From positions 1 through 64,000 of the forward strand of contig UBJO01000032.1 in NCBI GenBank assembly GCA_900465665.1: a DNA stretch of 64,000 nucleotides. Reading direction: 5' to 3'. Of this stretch, positions 52,538-61,238 are shown one piece after another. A program made the position numbers and the translations under genes. Source of the stretch: Hyphomicrobiales bacterium. Lineage in GTDB: Bacteria; Pseudomonadota; Alphaproteobacteria; Rhizobiales; Rhizobiaceae. How positions within the stretch are numbered: position 1 is the stretch's first letter; the number at the start of each line of letters is the position of its first letter. The notes under the pieces are model-generated. The model ran no database searches. It was not told the DNA's origin and saw only the letters and a list, made by a program, of their open reading frames with translations.

Positions 52538-52921
52538 GCCAGGTTATCAGGAAATCCGGCCAAAAGAGCAGGAGCCGCCAGCAAAGTTGCCAAAGGGCTT
52601 TTAAAGCCTGACCGTGGCCTCAAGGGCGGATCGAACCCCCATCAAGTCTTCAGCTTGCAGGATGTGACGGCCGCCCGGATGATCAAGCTTCAGCAAACGC
52701 TCGGTTATACGCTTGGAGAAATCCTCGCGCTCAACGAAGAATACCAGGCGGGCGAGCATTCCCCGGAGCGGACGGTCGCCGTCTTGCAGACCCAGATCGA
52801 AAGGCTCCGGCTACGCAAGGAGGCGCTGGATTCGGCCTTGAATTTTCTGCAGGGCAAGGTCGAATGGATTAGGTCCGGTAAACCGGGCGATGCGCCGCGC
52901 CTGGAGGATTATCGCTGCTGA
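52538..52921 (+). pseudogene. MerR-family regulator, N-terminally degraded
   Basis: The frame is open from 52538 and ends at 52921. From about 52590 it reads KGLLKPDRGLKGGSNP, VFSLQDVTAARMIKLQQTLG, LGEILALNEEYQAG and a coiled coil ending LRSGK-like WIRSGKPGDAPRLEDY. These are the second half of the winged helix and the dimerisation coil of MerR proteins. The first helix-turn-helix is replaced by unrelated residues and no ATG with a ribosome site exists. A TTG at 52655 could give only an 88-residue piece. Hence a likely pseudogene. Confidence 0.65.
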
Positions 52922-53919
52922 GCAGCGATCGGCCGGGCAACCTGGGTACGGTCAGCGGCTCCCGACGGTTCTGCCTGCACAAGCCGCGCAGCCTTGATCG
53001 TTACACTAGCGACCAGCCCCCGTGGTTCGAACGTTACCTCAACGGCTCCCGCCTCGCGTGACAATGAGCGTGTCAGGAGCCGGCTTCCGAAGCCGCGACG
53101 CTCGGGGCTAGGATCGACCGCCGGGCCTCCAGTCTCTCGCCATTCGAGCAAAAGGTCTTCGCCTTCCATCGTCCCGACGAGATTAACCTTCCCGCCTTCG
53201 ACGCTCAGCGCGCCGTATTTTACGGCATTGGTCGCCAGTTCGTGGTAGATCAGCGCCAGGCTGGCTGCAGTCTCCCCCGTCACCGCGGCGGGACGTCCGC
53301 TTATGTGGATGTGATCCCCGAATGGCAGAAGCACCGCCCTCAGCAGCTCATAGACATCCTGTGCTCCCGCGTCGCTCATCGGCGAAGCGAGGGCCTTTCC
53401 GAGCGCTACAAGCCTTTCGTTGAACAGCCGCCGCTGCTCCTCCGGGCACCCGTCGTTCTTGAACGTCATGCTCGCAACTGCCTGTACGAGGCTGACTAGG
53501 TTCGACGTCCGATGGAGCATTTCTCGGGCGTAGAGGCTCGACTTTTTCTCTGCCGCCCGCGCTCTTGCAAGAGCGGCCCGCAGGCGGTGAATGAGGGCGA
53601 GGATCAAGCCAGACAGCAGCACATAGACGGTCACGGTGACCAGGGACGAGAGTTCTAAAGCAAACGATCCGAAAGGCGGAACCCAGAAATACAAGGCAAG
53701 CAGTCCGCCGACGATCATGGTGACCGCGCCGGCACGCAAACCGGCAAGATAGGCGGTCACGGCCACTGCCGGAAAGAAGGTGATGAACGGCACGCCTGCG
53801 ACGACAGGATCGATGAGTGCCCGCAGTGCGGCGGCTATGGCGATGCATCCGGCAACGACGATGGCGCGGTACATCGTGGGGTAACGAGATTCAAGGTCCG
53901 GAAGACGATGCTGGAGCAT
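52909..53919 (-). CDS. HWE/HisKA_2-type sensor histidine kinase with DUF4118 membrane domain
   Basis: ATG 53919 behind AAAGGAG gives 336 aa. The N-terminal region (about 18-112) has four membrane segments of the DUF4118 type (ITFFPAVAVTAYLAGLRAG, GLLALYFWVPP). The phosphoacceptor His is H136 in EMLHRTSNLVSLVQAVAS. The ATPase domain has the N-box-like YHELATNAVKYGALS and the G-box GFGSRLLTRSL. HWE kinases act in the general stress response and light sensing in alphaproteobacteria. It is an orphan here: no response regulator lies nearby. It overlaps the MerR remnant by 13 nt convergently. Confidence 0.9.
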   Translation of the reverse strand: MLQHRLPDLESRYPTMYRAIVVAGCIAIAAALRALIDPVVAGVPFITFFPAVAVTAYLAGLRAGAVTMIVGGLLALYFWVPPFGSFALELSSLVTVTVYVLLSGLILALIHRLRAALARARAAEKKSSLYAREMLHRTSNLVSLVQAVASMTFKNDGCPEEQRRLFNERLVALGKALASPMSDAGAQDVYELLRAVLLPFGDHIHISGRPAAVTGETAASLALIYHELATNAVKYGALSVEGGKVNLVGTMEGEDLLLEWRETGGPAVDPSPERRGFGSRLLTRSLSREAGAVEVTFEPRGLVASVTIKAARLVQAEPSGAADRTQVARPIAAQQR

Positions 53920-54074
53920 TAGTAGAGCTCCTTTCACCGGCAACCTACCACCAGGTTATGGGTATTGCCAGAGATCGAGCAGGGCACCCGCCACTGACCA
54001 TTTGACGGGTGCAAGACCTTCGGATACCGAGCGTCGGCACAAGATAGCAATTTAGCTATCGTCCCGGCGCTGGC

Positions 54075-54929
54075 TCAGCCTCGCAAGGTTGTCGCGACCA
54101 TGCTCTGCAGGAGCGTGGTCTGACGGCCAATCAGACGGCCGAGGGCACCACTGTCGTCGAACAGCGCCCCGCGTGACGCTGCAACGTCGGCGTCCGCGAG
54201 AAGGCCCGCGAGATCGGGCGGGAGCCCGGCGCTCGTCAGCACTTCGCGATAAGCGTCCTCGGAAAGATCGTTGTAAACGACGGCCTTGCCCGACTGTCGC
54301 GAGAGCTCTGAAGCCAGCTCGGCAAGGGTAAAGGCTTGGTCAGCGGCAAGCTCATACGTCTTTCCGGCGTGCCCTTCGGTCGTCAGTACCTTCGCTGCAG
54401 CATCGGCGTAATCCCGCCGCGCAGCGGAGGAAAAACGACCGTCCTTCGCAGCGCCGACGAAGGCGCCATGCTCAAGCGCCATCGGAAGCGCCATCAGATG
54501 GTTCTCGGTATACCAGCCGTTTCGCAAGATAACAGCAGGCAGGCCCGAAGCGGCGATCACCTCCTCCGTCTGGCGATGCTCGACCGCGAGCATCGCCGGC
54601 GACGTGTCAGCGTGCAACATGCTGGTATAGGCGATCAGCGAAACGCCGGCTTGTTTGGCCGCATCGATCACGGCCCGATGACGCGGCAGTCGGCCACTGA
54701 CCTCGGTCGATGAAATTAGCAGCAATTTCTCAACGCCGGCCAATGCCGGACCAAGAGTCTCGGGGCGGCTATAGTCGGCTTCGCGAATGATCACGCCGCG
54801 CTCAGCGAGGTCCTTGCCTTTTGCCGGGTCTCGCACGGCTGCGACGATCCGGTCTGCCGGAATGGTCTTCAACAACGCCTCGATCACGAGGCGGCCGAGT
54901 TGTCCTGTTGCTCCAGTCACTACATACAT
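54075..54929 (-). CDS. qorB: NAD(P)H:quinone oxidoreductase, QorB (YtfG)-like
   Basis: ATG 54929 with AAAGGAC upstream gives 284 aa (E. coli QorB/YtfG is 286). NmrA-like atypical SDR with the NADPH motif GATGQLG (6-12) and no YxxxK. ISSTEVSGRLPRHRAVIDAA and AVILRNGWYTENHLMALP match the family. It reduces quinones with NADPH. It is divergent from the HxlR-family gene at 55063; the same qorB/qorR (ytfG/ytfH) arrangement exists in E. coli, so that gene is its likely regulator. Confidence 0.88.
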   Translation of the reverse strand: MYVVTGATGQLGRLVIEALLKTIPADRIVAAVRDPAKGKDLAERGVIIREADYSRPETLGPALAGVEKLLLISSTEVSGRLPRHRAVIDAAKQAGVSLIAYTSMLHADTSPAMLAVEHRQTEEVIAASGLPAVILRNGWYTENHLMALPMALEHGAFVGAAKDGRFSSAARRDYADAAAKVLTTEGHAGKTYELAADQAFTLAELASELSRQSGKAVVYNDLSEDAYREVLTSAGLPPDLAGLLADADVAASRGALFDDSGALGRLIGRQTTLLQSMVATTLRG

Positions 54930-54981
54930 AGGCCAGTCCTTTTCTTGGTTGGGAAGGAAGAGCCTCTGAATATCGGCCGTC

Positions 54982-55031
54982 GTTACCAATGGAAACCACG
55001 TATCTTGTAGTAACGTCCATTTTCCGGTAAC
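54982..55031. promoter_or_regulatory. Possible QorR half sites
   Basis: GTTACC (54982-54987), GTAAC (55010-55014) and GGTAAC (55026-55031) are repeated half sites in both orientations in the gap between the divergent genes. Spacing is uneven, so binding is only suggested. Confidence 0.3.
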
Positions 55032-55062
55032 CAGATAGAAACTTGCCAGTCAGGGACGCGTG

Positions 55063-55410
55063 ATGGTTCTCAAAGTACGAAAGAAGGTGACGGCGCTCCC
55101 CGGATGTCCAATGTCGAAGTGCATGGATCTGCTCGGCGGTTGCTGGACGCCGGAGGTACTCTGGTCTCTGAGCGAAGGCCCACGCCGGTTTTCGGAATTG
55201 CGCCGGGATAGTCCATTCATTTCGGCGAAGGTCATGACGAGCAGACTGCGGGATCTGGAACAGCGCGGCGTCCTTACCCGCAAGGTGATGCCGACATCCC
55301 CGCCGACAGTGGAATATGAGTTGTCTGAATTGGGAAAAGAATTGCTCCCCGCGATCAGGTCCATCGTCGAAGTCGGGACCCGTCTCCTGCTGCGCGATAC
55401 GAGCTCTTGA
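55063..55410 (+). CDS. HxlR-family transcriptional regulator (QorR/YtfH-like)
   Basis: ATG 55063 follows AGGGACG and gives 115 aa. The winged helix covers nearly the whole protein (GGCWTPEVLWSLSEGPRRFS, ISAKVMTSRLRDLEQRGVLT). Cysteines in GCPMSKCMDLLGGCW could sense electrophiles by thiol oxidation, as in QorR and HypR. It is divergent from the quinone reductase. Its last codons and stop lie inside a tRNA T-arm-like repeat (55403-55430), so the C-terminus may have been altered. Confidence 0.9.
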   Translation: MVLKVRKKVTALPGCPMSKCMDLLGGCWTPEVLWSLSEGPRRFSELRRDSPFISAKVMTSRLRDLEQRGVLTRKVMPTSPPTVEYELSELGKELLPAIRSIVEVGTRLLLRDTSS

Positions 55411-55430
55411 GGGGAGTCGAACCGCCGACC
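55403..55430. repeat. tRNA T-arm-like repeat, copy B
   Basis: GCTCTTGAGGGGAGTCGAAC continues to GCCGACC. It matches copy C (63467-63494) at 25 of 28 positions by my alignment. On the minus strand it reads like a tRNA T-loop (GGTTCGAGTCC) followed by an acceptor-like end. The HxlR stop codon lies inside it. Confidence 0.6.
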
Positions 55431-55472
55431 AGTATGTTCTTATTGGATCGCACCTGGCCCGGCTAAAGCAAC

Positions 55473-56249
55473 TCAAACGAGGTTCGGTGGCGTCCGATCT
55501 CGGGAACCGTTTGAGCGAAGGAACGTTCGGGTTCGCTCATGCTTTGGATGATCGAACATCTGTTCAGGCGGTCCCTCTTCCAGGATTTTTCCGCGATGGA
55601 TTAAGACGACCCGGTCAGCGACTTCACGTGCAAAGCCCATCTCGTGCGTGACGACAAGCATTGTCATGCCGCTGCGAGCCAGCTCCCGCATAACATCGAG
55701 AACTTCGCCAACCATTTCAGGATCGAGCGCACTGGTTGGTTCGTCAAAAAGCAGCACCTTCGGCTCCATTGCCAGCGAGCGGGCAATTGCCACGCGCTGC
55801 TGCTGACCGCCGGACAATTGGCTTGGGTACTTTCTGGCGTGTTCGGCAATGTGGACGCGTTCCAGAAGCTTCATTGCGATCGTTTCCGCCTCCTTGGCTG
55901 TCCTGCCGCGAACCTTGCGAGGCGCGAGAGCGACGTTCTCAAGCACAGACAGATGCGGAAACAGATTGAACTGCTGAAACACCATCCCCACTTCCTCGCG
56001 CACCGCCTTCAGGTGCCGAAGCTTGTTATGAAGTGGCAGAAGTTCGCGTCCGTCGACGTTCAGCTGGCCTGACATATAGGTCTCAAGACCGTTGATACAG
56101 CGAATGAGGGTCGATTTACCGGAGCCGCTGGCGCCTAGAATGACGACGACCTCGCCGACATTCACCGAGAGATCAATGCCATCGAGAACATGGACCGGGC
56201 CATAATGCTTGTGCAGGCCGGTAATCTGAACGATTGGATTTTCAGACAT
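55473..56249 (-). CDS. Amino-acid-type ABC transporter ATPase (GlnQ-like)
   Basis: ATG 56249 overlaps the permease stop (TGATG), giving 258 aa. Walker A is GASGSGKST (39-47), the Q-loop is [13 protein letters not shown], the signature is [16 protein letters not shown] and Walker B is [14 protein letters not shown]. This is the single-domain ATPase of polar amino acid importers. It is the last gene of the DUF2848/amidase/AllA-like/binding protein/permease operon. Confidence 0.93.
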   Translation of the reverse strand: MSENPIVQITGLHKHYGPVHVLDGIDLSVNVGEVVVILGASGSGKSTLIRCINGLETYMSGQLNVDGRELLPLHNKLRHLKAVREEVGMVFQQFNLFPHLSVLENVALAPRKVRGRTAKEAETIAMKLLERVHIAEHARKYPSQLSGGQQQRVAIARSLAMEPKVLLFDEPTSALDPEMVGEVLDVMRELARSGMTMLVVTHEMGFAREVADRVVLIHRGKILEEGPPEQMFDHPKHERTRTFLRSNGSRDRTPPNLV

Positions 56250-56926
56250 CAACGTGCCCCCTTGAGCGAAGCCGTCTGGCTGGCTTCGAAGAGATGAATG
56301 ACCGCCGACAAGGCAAGGGTGATGATAAGGTAGACCAGGCCGATCATCAGATAGACCTCAAGCGCGTTGAAGGTCGCTGCTATGTAGATCTGTCCCTGGC
56401 GGACGAGTTCGCCGATCCCGATGACAGAAAACAGTGACGTGTCCTTGACGCTGGTGATGATCTGGTTGCCCAGAGCTGGCGCGATACGGCGCAGCGTCTG
56501 CGGCCAGATGATGGACGTGAAGGTCTGCACCGGGCCGAGGCCGAGCGAGTATCCCGCTTCGCGCTGGCCGTTGTCGATGGAGCGAATACCACCCCGAACG
56601 ACTTCCGAGATGTAAGCTCCGGAATTGAGGGCAATTGCCGTAATCGCCGCCGTCAGCGGCGCCAATGGATGGCCGATGATGGAGGGCAGGCCGTAGAAAA
56701 TGAAGAGCACCTGTACCAGAACCGGCGTGCCGCGGAAAATCTCGACATAACAGATCGTCAGCAGGCGCACCGCGCGATAGGGAGCAAGCCTCAGAAGGCC
56801 GAGTGCTACGCCGAGCGCCATTCCGATGACGACGCCGGCAAAGGAAATCAGCAGCGTCATTGGCAAGCCGGTGAGGAGCGCTGGAACGCTCGCCCAGGCC
56901 GCATGCCAGTCGAATTCGAAGGTCAT
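56249..56926 (-). CDS. Amino-acid-type ABC transporter permease (HisM-like)
   Basis: ATG 56926 gives 225 aa with about five membrane segments. Family signatures: [20 protein letters not shown] and the EAA-like loop [21 protein letters not shown] single permease gene suggests a homodimer. It is co-transcribed with the ATPase (one-base overlap) and follows the binding protein gene within about 60 nt. Confidence 0.92.
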   Translation of the reverse strand: MTFEFDWHAAWASVPALLTGLPMTLLISFAGVVIGMALGVALGLLRLAPYRAVRLLTICYVEIFRGTPVLVQVLFIFYGLPSIIGHPLAPLTAAITAIALNSGAYISEVVRGGIRSIDNGQREAGYSLGLGPVQTFTSIIWPQTLRRIAPALGNQIITSVKDTSLFSVIGIGELVRQGQIYIAATFNALEVYLMIGLVYLIITLALSAVIHLFEASQTASLKGAR

Positions 56927-56987
56927 ATCCACACCATCCATGAACAGAGGCAAGAACAGGCGGGGTGCTCGCCACCCCGCCATTCAC

Positions 56988-57782
56988 TCAGTTGCTGGCT
57001 GGTGCCGCGCCGAACCACTTGCTGTAGATGCGGGCATACGTGCCGTCAGCCTTGATCGCGGCAAGACCCTTGTCAGCAGCATCACGCCACTTGCTGCCCT
57101 TTGGGAAGGCGATGCCAAACTGCTCGCCCTGATAGACCGGGCCGACGACCTTTGCCTTGCCCTTGCCGGTGGTCGCAGCATAGTAGGCCAGCACAGGCTG
57201 ATCGCCGATCACCGCATCCGTGTCGCCGGAGGTCAGCGACAGGATGGCCGTGGCATAGGCCGGATAAGGCACCAGGTTGACGTCCGTGCCGAGGCTCTTC
57301 TGCACGAAGCTGTAACCAGTGGAGCCGGTCAATGCGCCGACCGTCTTGCCTTTGAGATCCTCGATCGCGGCGCTTGTCGAATTTTCCTTCACGAGAAGCT
57401 GGAGACCGGAATCATAGTACGGATTGGAGAAGTCGATCACCTTCTTGCGGGCATCGGTGATTGTGATGCTGGAAGCCCCCGCATCGACGTTGCTGCTCTG
57501 AAGCGCGGGAATGATCCCGGCAAAATCAAGCGGCACGCTCTCAACCTTGAAGCCTGCCTTTTCGCCGATCGCCTGCATCAACTCGATATCGAATCCCGCC
57601 ATCTTGTTGGTCTCGGTATCCATATAGGCAAACGGCTTGAAGCTCGGGTCGGAGGCAACCTTCAGCGTCGGCAAATCTTCGGCCTGGGCAGAGAGGTTTA
57701 TGGTCGCAGCCATGGCGGCCGGGAGGAGTGCGATGCAGGCGACGCGCGTCGCAAGTTTCGTGATGCGGTTTACGAGAGACAT
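56988..57782 (-). CDS. Periplasmic solute-binding protein, amino-acid type
   Basis: A 264-residue precursor of the SBP_bac_3 family with a signal peptide (about 1-35, AQA-E cleavage). Typical segments are KVASDPSFKPFAYMDTETNK, FDIELMQAIGEKAGF, DAGASSITITDARKKVIDFS and YYDSGLQLLV. The set binds small amino acids or amides. Start ATG 57782 has AAAAGGGGAA upstream. Its neighbours, an amidase and an AllA-like protein, suggest a nitrogenous ligand, but the ligand itself cannot be read. Confidence 0.92.
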   Translation of the reverse strand: MSLVNRITKLATRVACIALLPAAMAATINLSAQAEDLPTLKVASDPSFKPFAYMDTETNKMAGFDIELMQAIGEKAGFKVESVPLDFAGIIPALQSSNVDAGASSITITDARKKVIDFSNPYYDSGLQLLVKENSTSAAIEDLKGKTVGALTGSTGYSFVQKSLGTDVNLVPYPAYATAILSLTSGDTDAVIGDQPVLAYYAATTGKGKAKVVGPVYQGEQFGIAFPKGSKWRDAADKGLAAIKADGTYARIYSKWFGAAPASN

Positions 57783-57832
57783 TGTGGTTCCCCTTTTTTA
57801 CTGTTGGTAGAATGTGCTCCGGCCGATTGAGG

Positions 57833-58381
57833 TCAGAGCGGATTGTCGCCTGGCTGATCGAGCAGCAGGCGAATGGGCGAGATGGTCTGGATTGCGGACT
57901 CCACCGGCTTGTCGCCACCCACGAGATGCTGAACGAGATCGAGCGTCGTCGACTGTCTCGTCAGCATCAGGCAGGTTGCCGATGCACTGCGGGTGGCATG
58001 CCAGGTATCAGGGTTCATACAGATGCCCGTGCCAGGTCCGAACCGAAAGGCCGAAAGCGTGGAAAGGTCTGGCAGTCCATCAGTGCCGGTCCGCGCCAGC
58101 ACCTGGACGATCTCTCCGTCGGGCGGCACGACAGCCTGCTCGGTGAGAAGGTGGGTCTCGAGGCTGGTCACGACGGGATCGTTGTTCCGATAGGCGACCC
58201 AAAGGATCTCGGTCTTCCCATCTGCACCGGGCGAAAATATATGTTCGCTCCAGAAGTCCGATCCGGGGCTGCCATAGGCATTGCCGGCGGGACCGGCAAA
58301 GGGTTTGCCGAGGAGCGTTCCATAAGGTCGAACGGTGTCTTCCGTAGCGGTCTGGATCGGGATGTCGAGCGTTTCGGCCAT
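57833..58381 (-). CDS. Ureidoglycolate lyase (AllA)-like protein
   Basis: ATG 58381 behind GCGAGG gives 182 aa (E. coli AllA is 160). The double-stranded beta-helix pattern of the AllA family is seen: TVRPYGTLLGKP at the start, SLETHLLTEQAVVPPDGE, FRFGPGTGICMNPDTWHATR with the substrate-binding WH, and a C-terminal strand pair. AllA releases urea from ureidoglycolate. Similar proteins act on other ureido or amido acids. It starts 2 nt before the amidase stop, in an operon that takes up and hydrolyses some nitrogen compound. Confidence 0.8.
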   Translation of the reverse strand: MAETLDIPIQTATEDTVRPYGTLLGKPFAGPAGNAYGSPGSDFWSEHIFSPGADGKTEILWVAYRNNDPVVTSLETHLLTEQAVVPPDGEIVQVLARTGTDGLPDLSTLSAFRFGPGTGICMNPDTWHATRSASATCLMLTRQSTTLDLVQHLVGGDKPVESAIQTISPIRLLLDQPGDNPL

Positions 58382-58383
58382 GG

Positions 58384-59703
58384 CTACCTCGCGAGATATT
58401 TGACTTGAGAGCGGAATGCTTCGGCAATCGACATCAGCCTGCGGTCTTCGCCGCGCCTTCCTACGATCATGCATCCGACGGCACCGGCGCCGTCATCTGT
58501 CTCGATAGGCAAGGATATCGCCGGCAGGTCGAAGAAGTTGAATACAGAGGGGTTGCGCAGAAGCAGCGCGTTCGCCCGATCCATCGCGCCCTCGCCCTCA
58601 AGCTCCGAGAAGAGTGGCGCGACAACGGGAACCGTTGGCATGATCAGGATATCGAGCTCGGCGATCGCCGCGTCGAGGCGCGGCATGAGAGCTGCGCGCT
58701 GCTGTAGGATCCCGACATAGGTCGCGGCATCCAGCGCCTGACCCTTTCTGAGACGAGACAGAACAAAAGGATCGAACCGGGATGGATCGTCCATGCGATC
58801 GGTATGGAAATAGGCTGCCTCCGCTGCGACAAGCGTTCCCTTGGCCTGCAGCTCGAATGGTTTCGTCAGGATCCCATCGAGATCGACATCGCTGACAACG
58901 TGGCCTTGTTGTTCCAAGCCATGAAGCGCCTTGGCGAACGCATGACCGACGTGAGCGTCCATCCCGGAGAACAGAAAGCCACGCGGTACGCCACAGCGGA
59001 TAGCCTCGGGGGGCGCCATAGGTGACCCGTCATCGTTGGCAAGGACGTCATAGGCCGCGCAGATGATCGGCAAATCCTTGGCGATGAACCCGACGCAGTC
59101 CAATGTGAAAGACAGGGGAAACACGCCTCGCCGCGAGATGCGGTTCTGGCTGGGTTTGAACCCCACGAGCCCATTCAGAGCCGCGGGAATGCGGACGGAA
59201 CCGCCGGTATCCGATCCAATGGCCAGATCAGCGAGATCAAGCGCCACTGATATGGCGGATCCGGATGAGGAGCCGCCTGGAATGCGGCGCGGGTCCCGCG
59301 AATTCGCCGGGGTACCGTAATGAGGGTTGAGGCCGAGGCCGGAAAAGGCATATTCCGTCATGTTCGTTTTACCGACGATCACAGCCCCGCTCTTGCAGAG
59401 GTCAGAAACAACGTCGGCGTCTTCCACTGCGGGCTTGTCGTCTTCTCCGGGCAATCCACCGGCAAGCGTCACCTCTCCCTCGACATCGAAGAGATCCTTG
59501 ATGGAGACGATGCGTCCATCCAAAGGACCGAGAGCACGCCCTGCCGCCCGCCGCTTGTCGGACGCTTCCGCCTCAGCCGTGGCGGATGCAGCGTAAAGAC
59601 GGGTAAAGACATCGCGATAGCCGGACGGAGAACCATCGAGCTTCGCCAGAATGGCTTTCAATCGGCTGGTCGATGGAAGATTTGACGATGCTGTATCGGC
59701 CAT
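58384..59703 (-). CDS. Amidase-signature-family amidase
   Basis: ATG 59703 gives 439 aa. The Ser-cisSer-Lys triad is K69 (SIKDLFDVEG), S145 (IPGGSSSGSA) and S169 (SDTGGSVRIPA). The overall layout matches GatA-like amidases, which hydrolyse amides, carbamates or allophanate. It sits 11 nt after the DUF2848 gene and just before the AllA-like gene. The context points to stepwise degradation of an imported amide or ureide. The substrate is unknown; GatA itself is excluded because no gatB or gatC is near. Confidence 0.92.
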   Translation of the reverse strand: MADTASSNLPSTSRLKAILAKLDGSPSGYRDVFTRLYAASATAEAEASDKRRAAGRALGPLDGRIVSIKDLFDVEGEVTLAGGLPGEDDKPAVEDADVVSDLCKSGAVIVGKTNMTEYAFSGLGLNPHYGTPANSRDPRRIPGGSSSGSAISVALDLADLAIGSDTGGSVRIPAALNGLVGFKPSQNRISRRGVFPLSFTLDCVGFIAKDLPIICAAYDVLANDDGSPMAPPEAIRCGVPRGFLFSGMDAHVGHAFAKALHGLEQQGHVVSDVDLDGILTKPFELQAKGTLVAAEAAYFHTDRMDDPSRFDPFVLSRLRKGQALDAATYVGILQQRAALMPRLDAAIAELDILIMPTVPVVAPLFSELEGEGAMDRANALLLRNPSVFNFFDLPAISLPIETDDGAGAVGCMIVGRRGEDRRLMSIAEAFRSQVKYLAR

Positions 59704-59714
59704 GGGGGCATCTC

Positions 59715-60407
59715 TCAAGCGACGAGCGGAAGGGACTGAACTGTGTACCGATGGGCTATCGAACGATCCAATTTGGGATCGTAAAGCTCCATCTCGAAGG
59801 CGACCGCGGGCCTGATCCGCCCAATGACAGGCACCGTGCCACAGATCATCCCCATGCCGTCCGGCAGAGACGGAAGTGCCGAAGACGGATCGAACTTGTT
59901 GATGAGCTCGCGCGGCGGCAGCAAAGTCGAAAGCGCTCCCTCCTGGTAAAGCGTCCGTCGATCGCCTTCCTCGATCCATGAGCGCATGACCAGCTCATCC
60001 CAGTGACCGACGACATCGTCAAATCGCCACGCGATCGAAGCGACGGGCTTGGGGCAGATCTGCTTGGATTGGGCGACGCCGAAGGATTCGAGTTCACGGT
60101 CAGTATGATCAGAGGCAACCGTGACATAGAGGTCGCCGCCTAACGCGAAAATGAAGCATTCCACCTCCCCTGACGATGCTTCGCCAAGGACCTGGACATT
60201 CGCATTCTGCGTCAGGTTGTTTTCGCCGACCCGGTAATAGAGGGGCACGCTGTTCGGCGGGGCGACGCCAAGCTCGGCAAGTTCCCGGATGTGATGCTCG
60301 ACCGCGGCAAGGTCCCTGCCGGCCCAGCCGGCAACAATGAGCTCGGAAATCTCGACAGTCAGGTGGTCTGCGGCGGTCAGGCCGGCAATGTCAAACTCGG
60401 CACGCAT
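59715..60407 (-). CDS. DUF2848-family protein
   Basis: A 230-residue protein of the DUF2848 family, distantly related to fumarylacetoacetate hydrolases. Family segments: PPNSVPLYYRVGENNLTQNA, VTVASDHTDRELE with candidate metal ligands, and DEGDRRTLYQEG-like IEEGDRRTLYQEGALS. The family often lies beside amidases and ABC importers; its reaction is not established. It is the first gene of the operon, with a 16-bp palindrome about 50 nt upstream shared with the divergent GntR regulator. Confidence 0.8.
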   Translation of the reverse strand: MRAEFDIAGLTAADHLTVEISELIVAGWAGRDLAAVEHHIRELAELGVAPPNSVPLYYRVGENNLTQNANVQVLGEASSGEVECFIFALGGDLYVTVASDHTDRELESFGVAQSKQICPKPVASIAWRFDDVVGHWDELVMRSWIEEGDRRTLYQEGALSTLLPPRELINKFDPSSALPSLPDGMGMICGTVPVIGRIRPAVAFEMELYDPKLDRSIAHRYTVQSLPLVA

Positions 60408-60455
60408 GTGTGTGCTTCCCTCAGACGGTGATCATTTTCTCTTGTACTAAAGCTA

Positions 60456-60471
60456 CAGTGAAATTTCACTG
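60456..60471. promoter_or_regulatory. GntR operator candidate (16-bp perfect palindrome)
   Basis: CAGTGAAATTTCACTG is a perfect 16-bp palindrome in the 143-bp gap between the divergent operon and GntR gene. Size, symmetry and place fit an FCD-type GntR operator controlling both sides. Confidence 0.8.
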
Positions 60472-60550
60472 CTTGTCTACATAAATGTTTCTGGCATTTC
60501 AATTTTGGCTTCTGTAGAATGCAAGAGTGCCCCAGGGAGGATGTGTGTTA

Positions 60551-61222
60551 ATGGACAAGCGGAGTGTCGAGAGGCCGACAAAAGATGTGCTGTCGCAGAA
60601 CGACCTCGCTTACATCACGCTACGCGATAAGTTGATCGACCTTTCCTACCGCCCCGGTGAGTACCTGAACACCGCGACGCTCATCGATGAGCTCAAGCTT
60701 GGAAGAACACCGATCAATCATGCGCTCCATCGCCTGGAGATGGAGCGGCTGATCCAGATCCTGCCACGAAAGGGCGTGATCGTAGCTCCGCTTTCCATTG
60801 ACGATGCCATGGATCTGATCGAAGTCCGCCTCGCAAACGAGGTCCTCTGCGTGCGGCTCGCGACGGAACGCATTACCGCCGAAGAACTGGACGAGATCGA
60901 AAGGATCTGCCGTGCCTTCCGCGATGTGCTGGATACGCGTGACATCCGAAAGATTATGGAGCTCGATCGCAGCTTCCATGAAGCCATAGCGTCAGCGTCA
61001 CGCAATCCGATTTTGATCGACATATTGAAGGTCGTCCATGGACGCGCTCAACGGTTCTGGGCTCTGTCCTTTGAAAACGAGGGGCACCTACAGGAAATCG
61101 CCGAAGAGCATGAAGCCGTTCTCAAGGCGATGAACGAGAGATCGGCGGACGCAGCGGCAGAAGCAATCAGGATCCACATCAACTCGTTTCGAAGCTCGAT
61201 GATGAACAGCAGCCGCCGCTGA
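60551..61222 (+). CDS. GntR-family (FCD) transcriptional regulator
   Basis: ATG 60551 behind GGGAGGA gives 223 aa; an in-frame GTG at 60527 would run through the ribosome site. The winged helix-turn-helix is residues about 20-80 (LNTATLIDELKLGRTPINHA, LHRLEMERLIQILPRKGVIV). The all-helical FCD effector domain follows, with metal-ligand pattern in LDRSFHEAIASAS and EEHEAVLKAM. Such regulators sense organic acids or their amides. It probably controls the DUF2848-led operon and itself through the palindrome upstream. Confidence 0.92.
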   Translation: MDKRSVERPTKDVLSQNDLAYITLRDKLIDLSYRPGEYLNTATLIDELKLGRTPINHALHRLEMERLIQILPRKGVIVAPLSIDDAMDLIEVRLANEVLCVRLATERITAEELDEIERICRAFRDVLDTRDIRKIMELDRSFHEAIASASRNPILIDILKVVHGRAQRFWALSFENEGHLQEIAEEHEAVLKAMNERSADAAAEAIRIHINSFRSSMMNSSRR

Positions 61223-61238
61223 GCGCCAGTATCCGAAG

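Noticed and set aside
58384..59979. 531-aa reading of the amidase gene from 59979
   Set aside because: The extra 92 residues lie antisense to the DUF2848 gene end and have no family match; ATG 59703 fits the family length.
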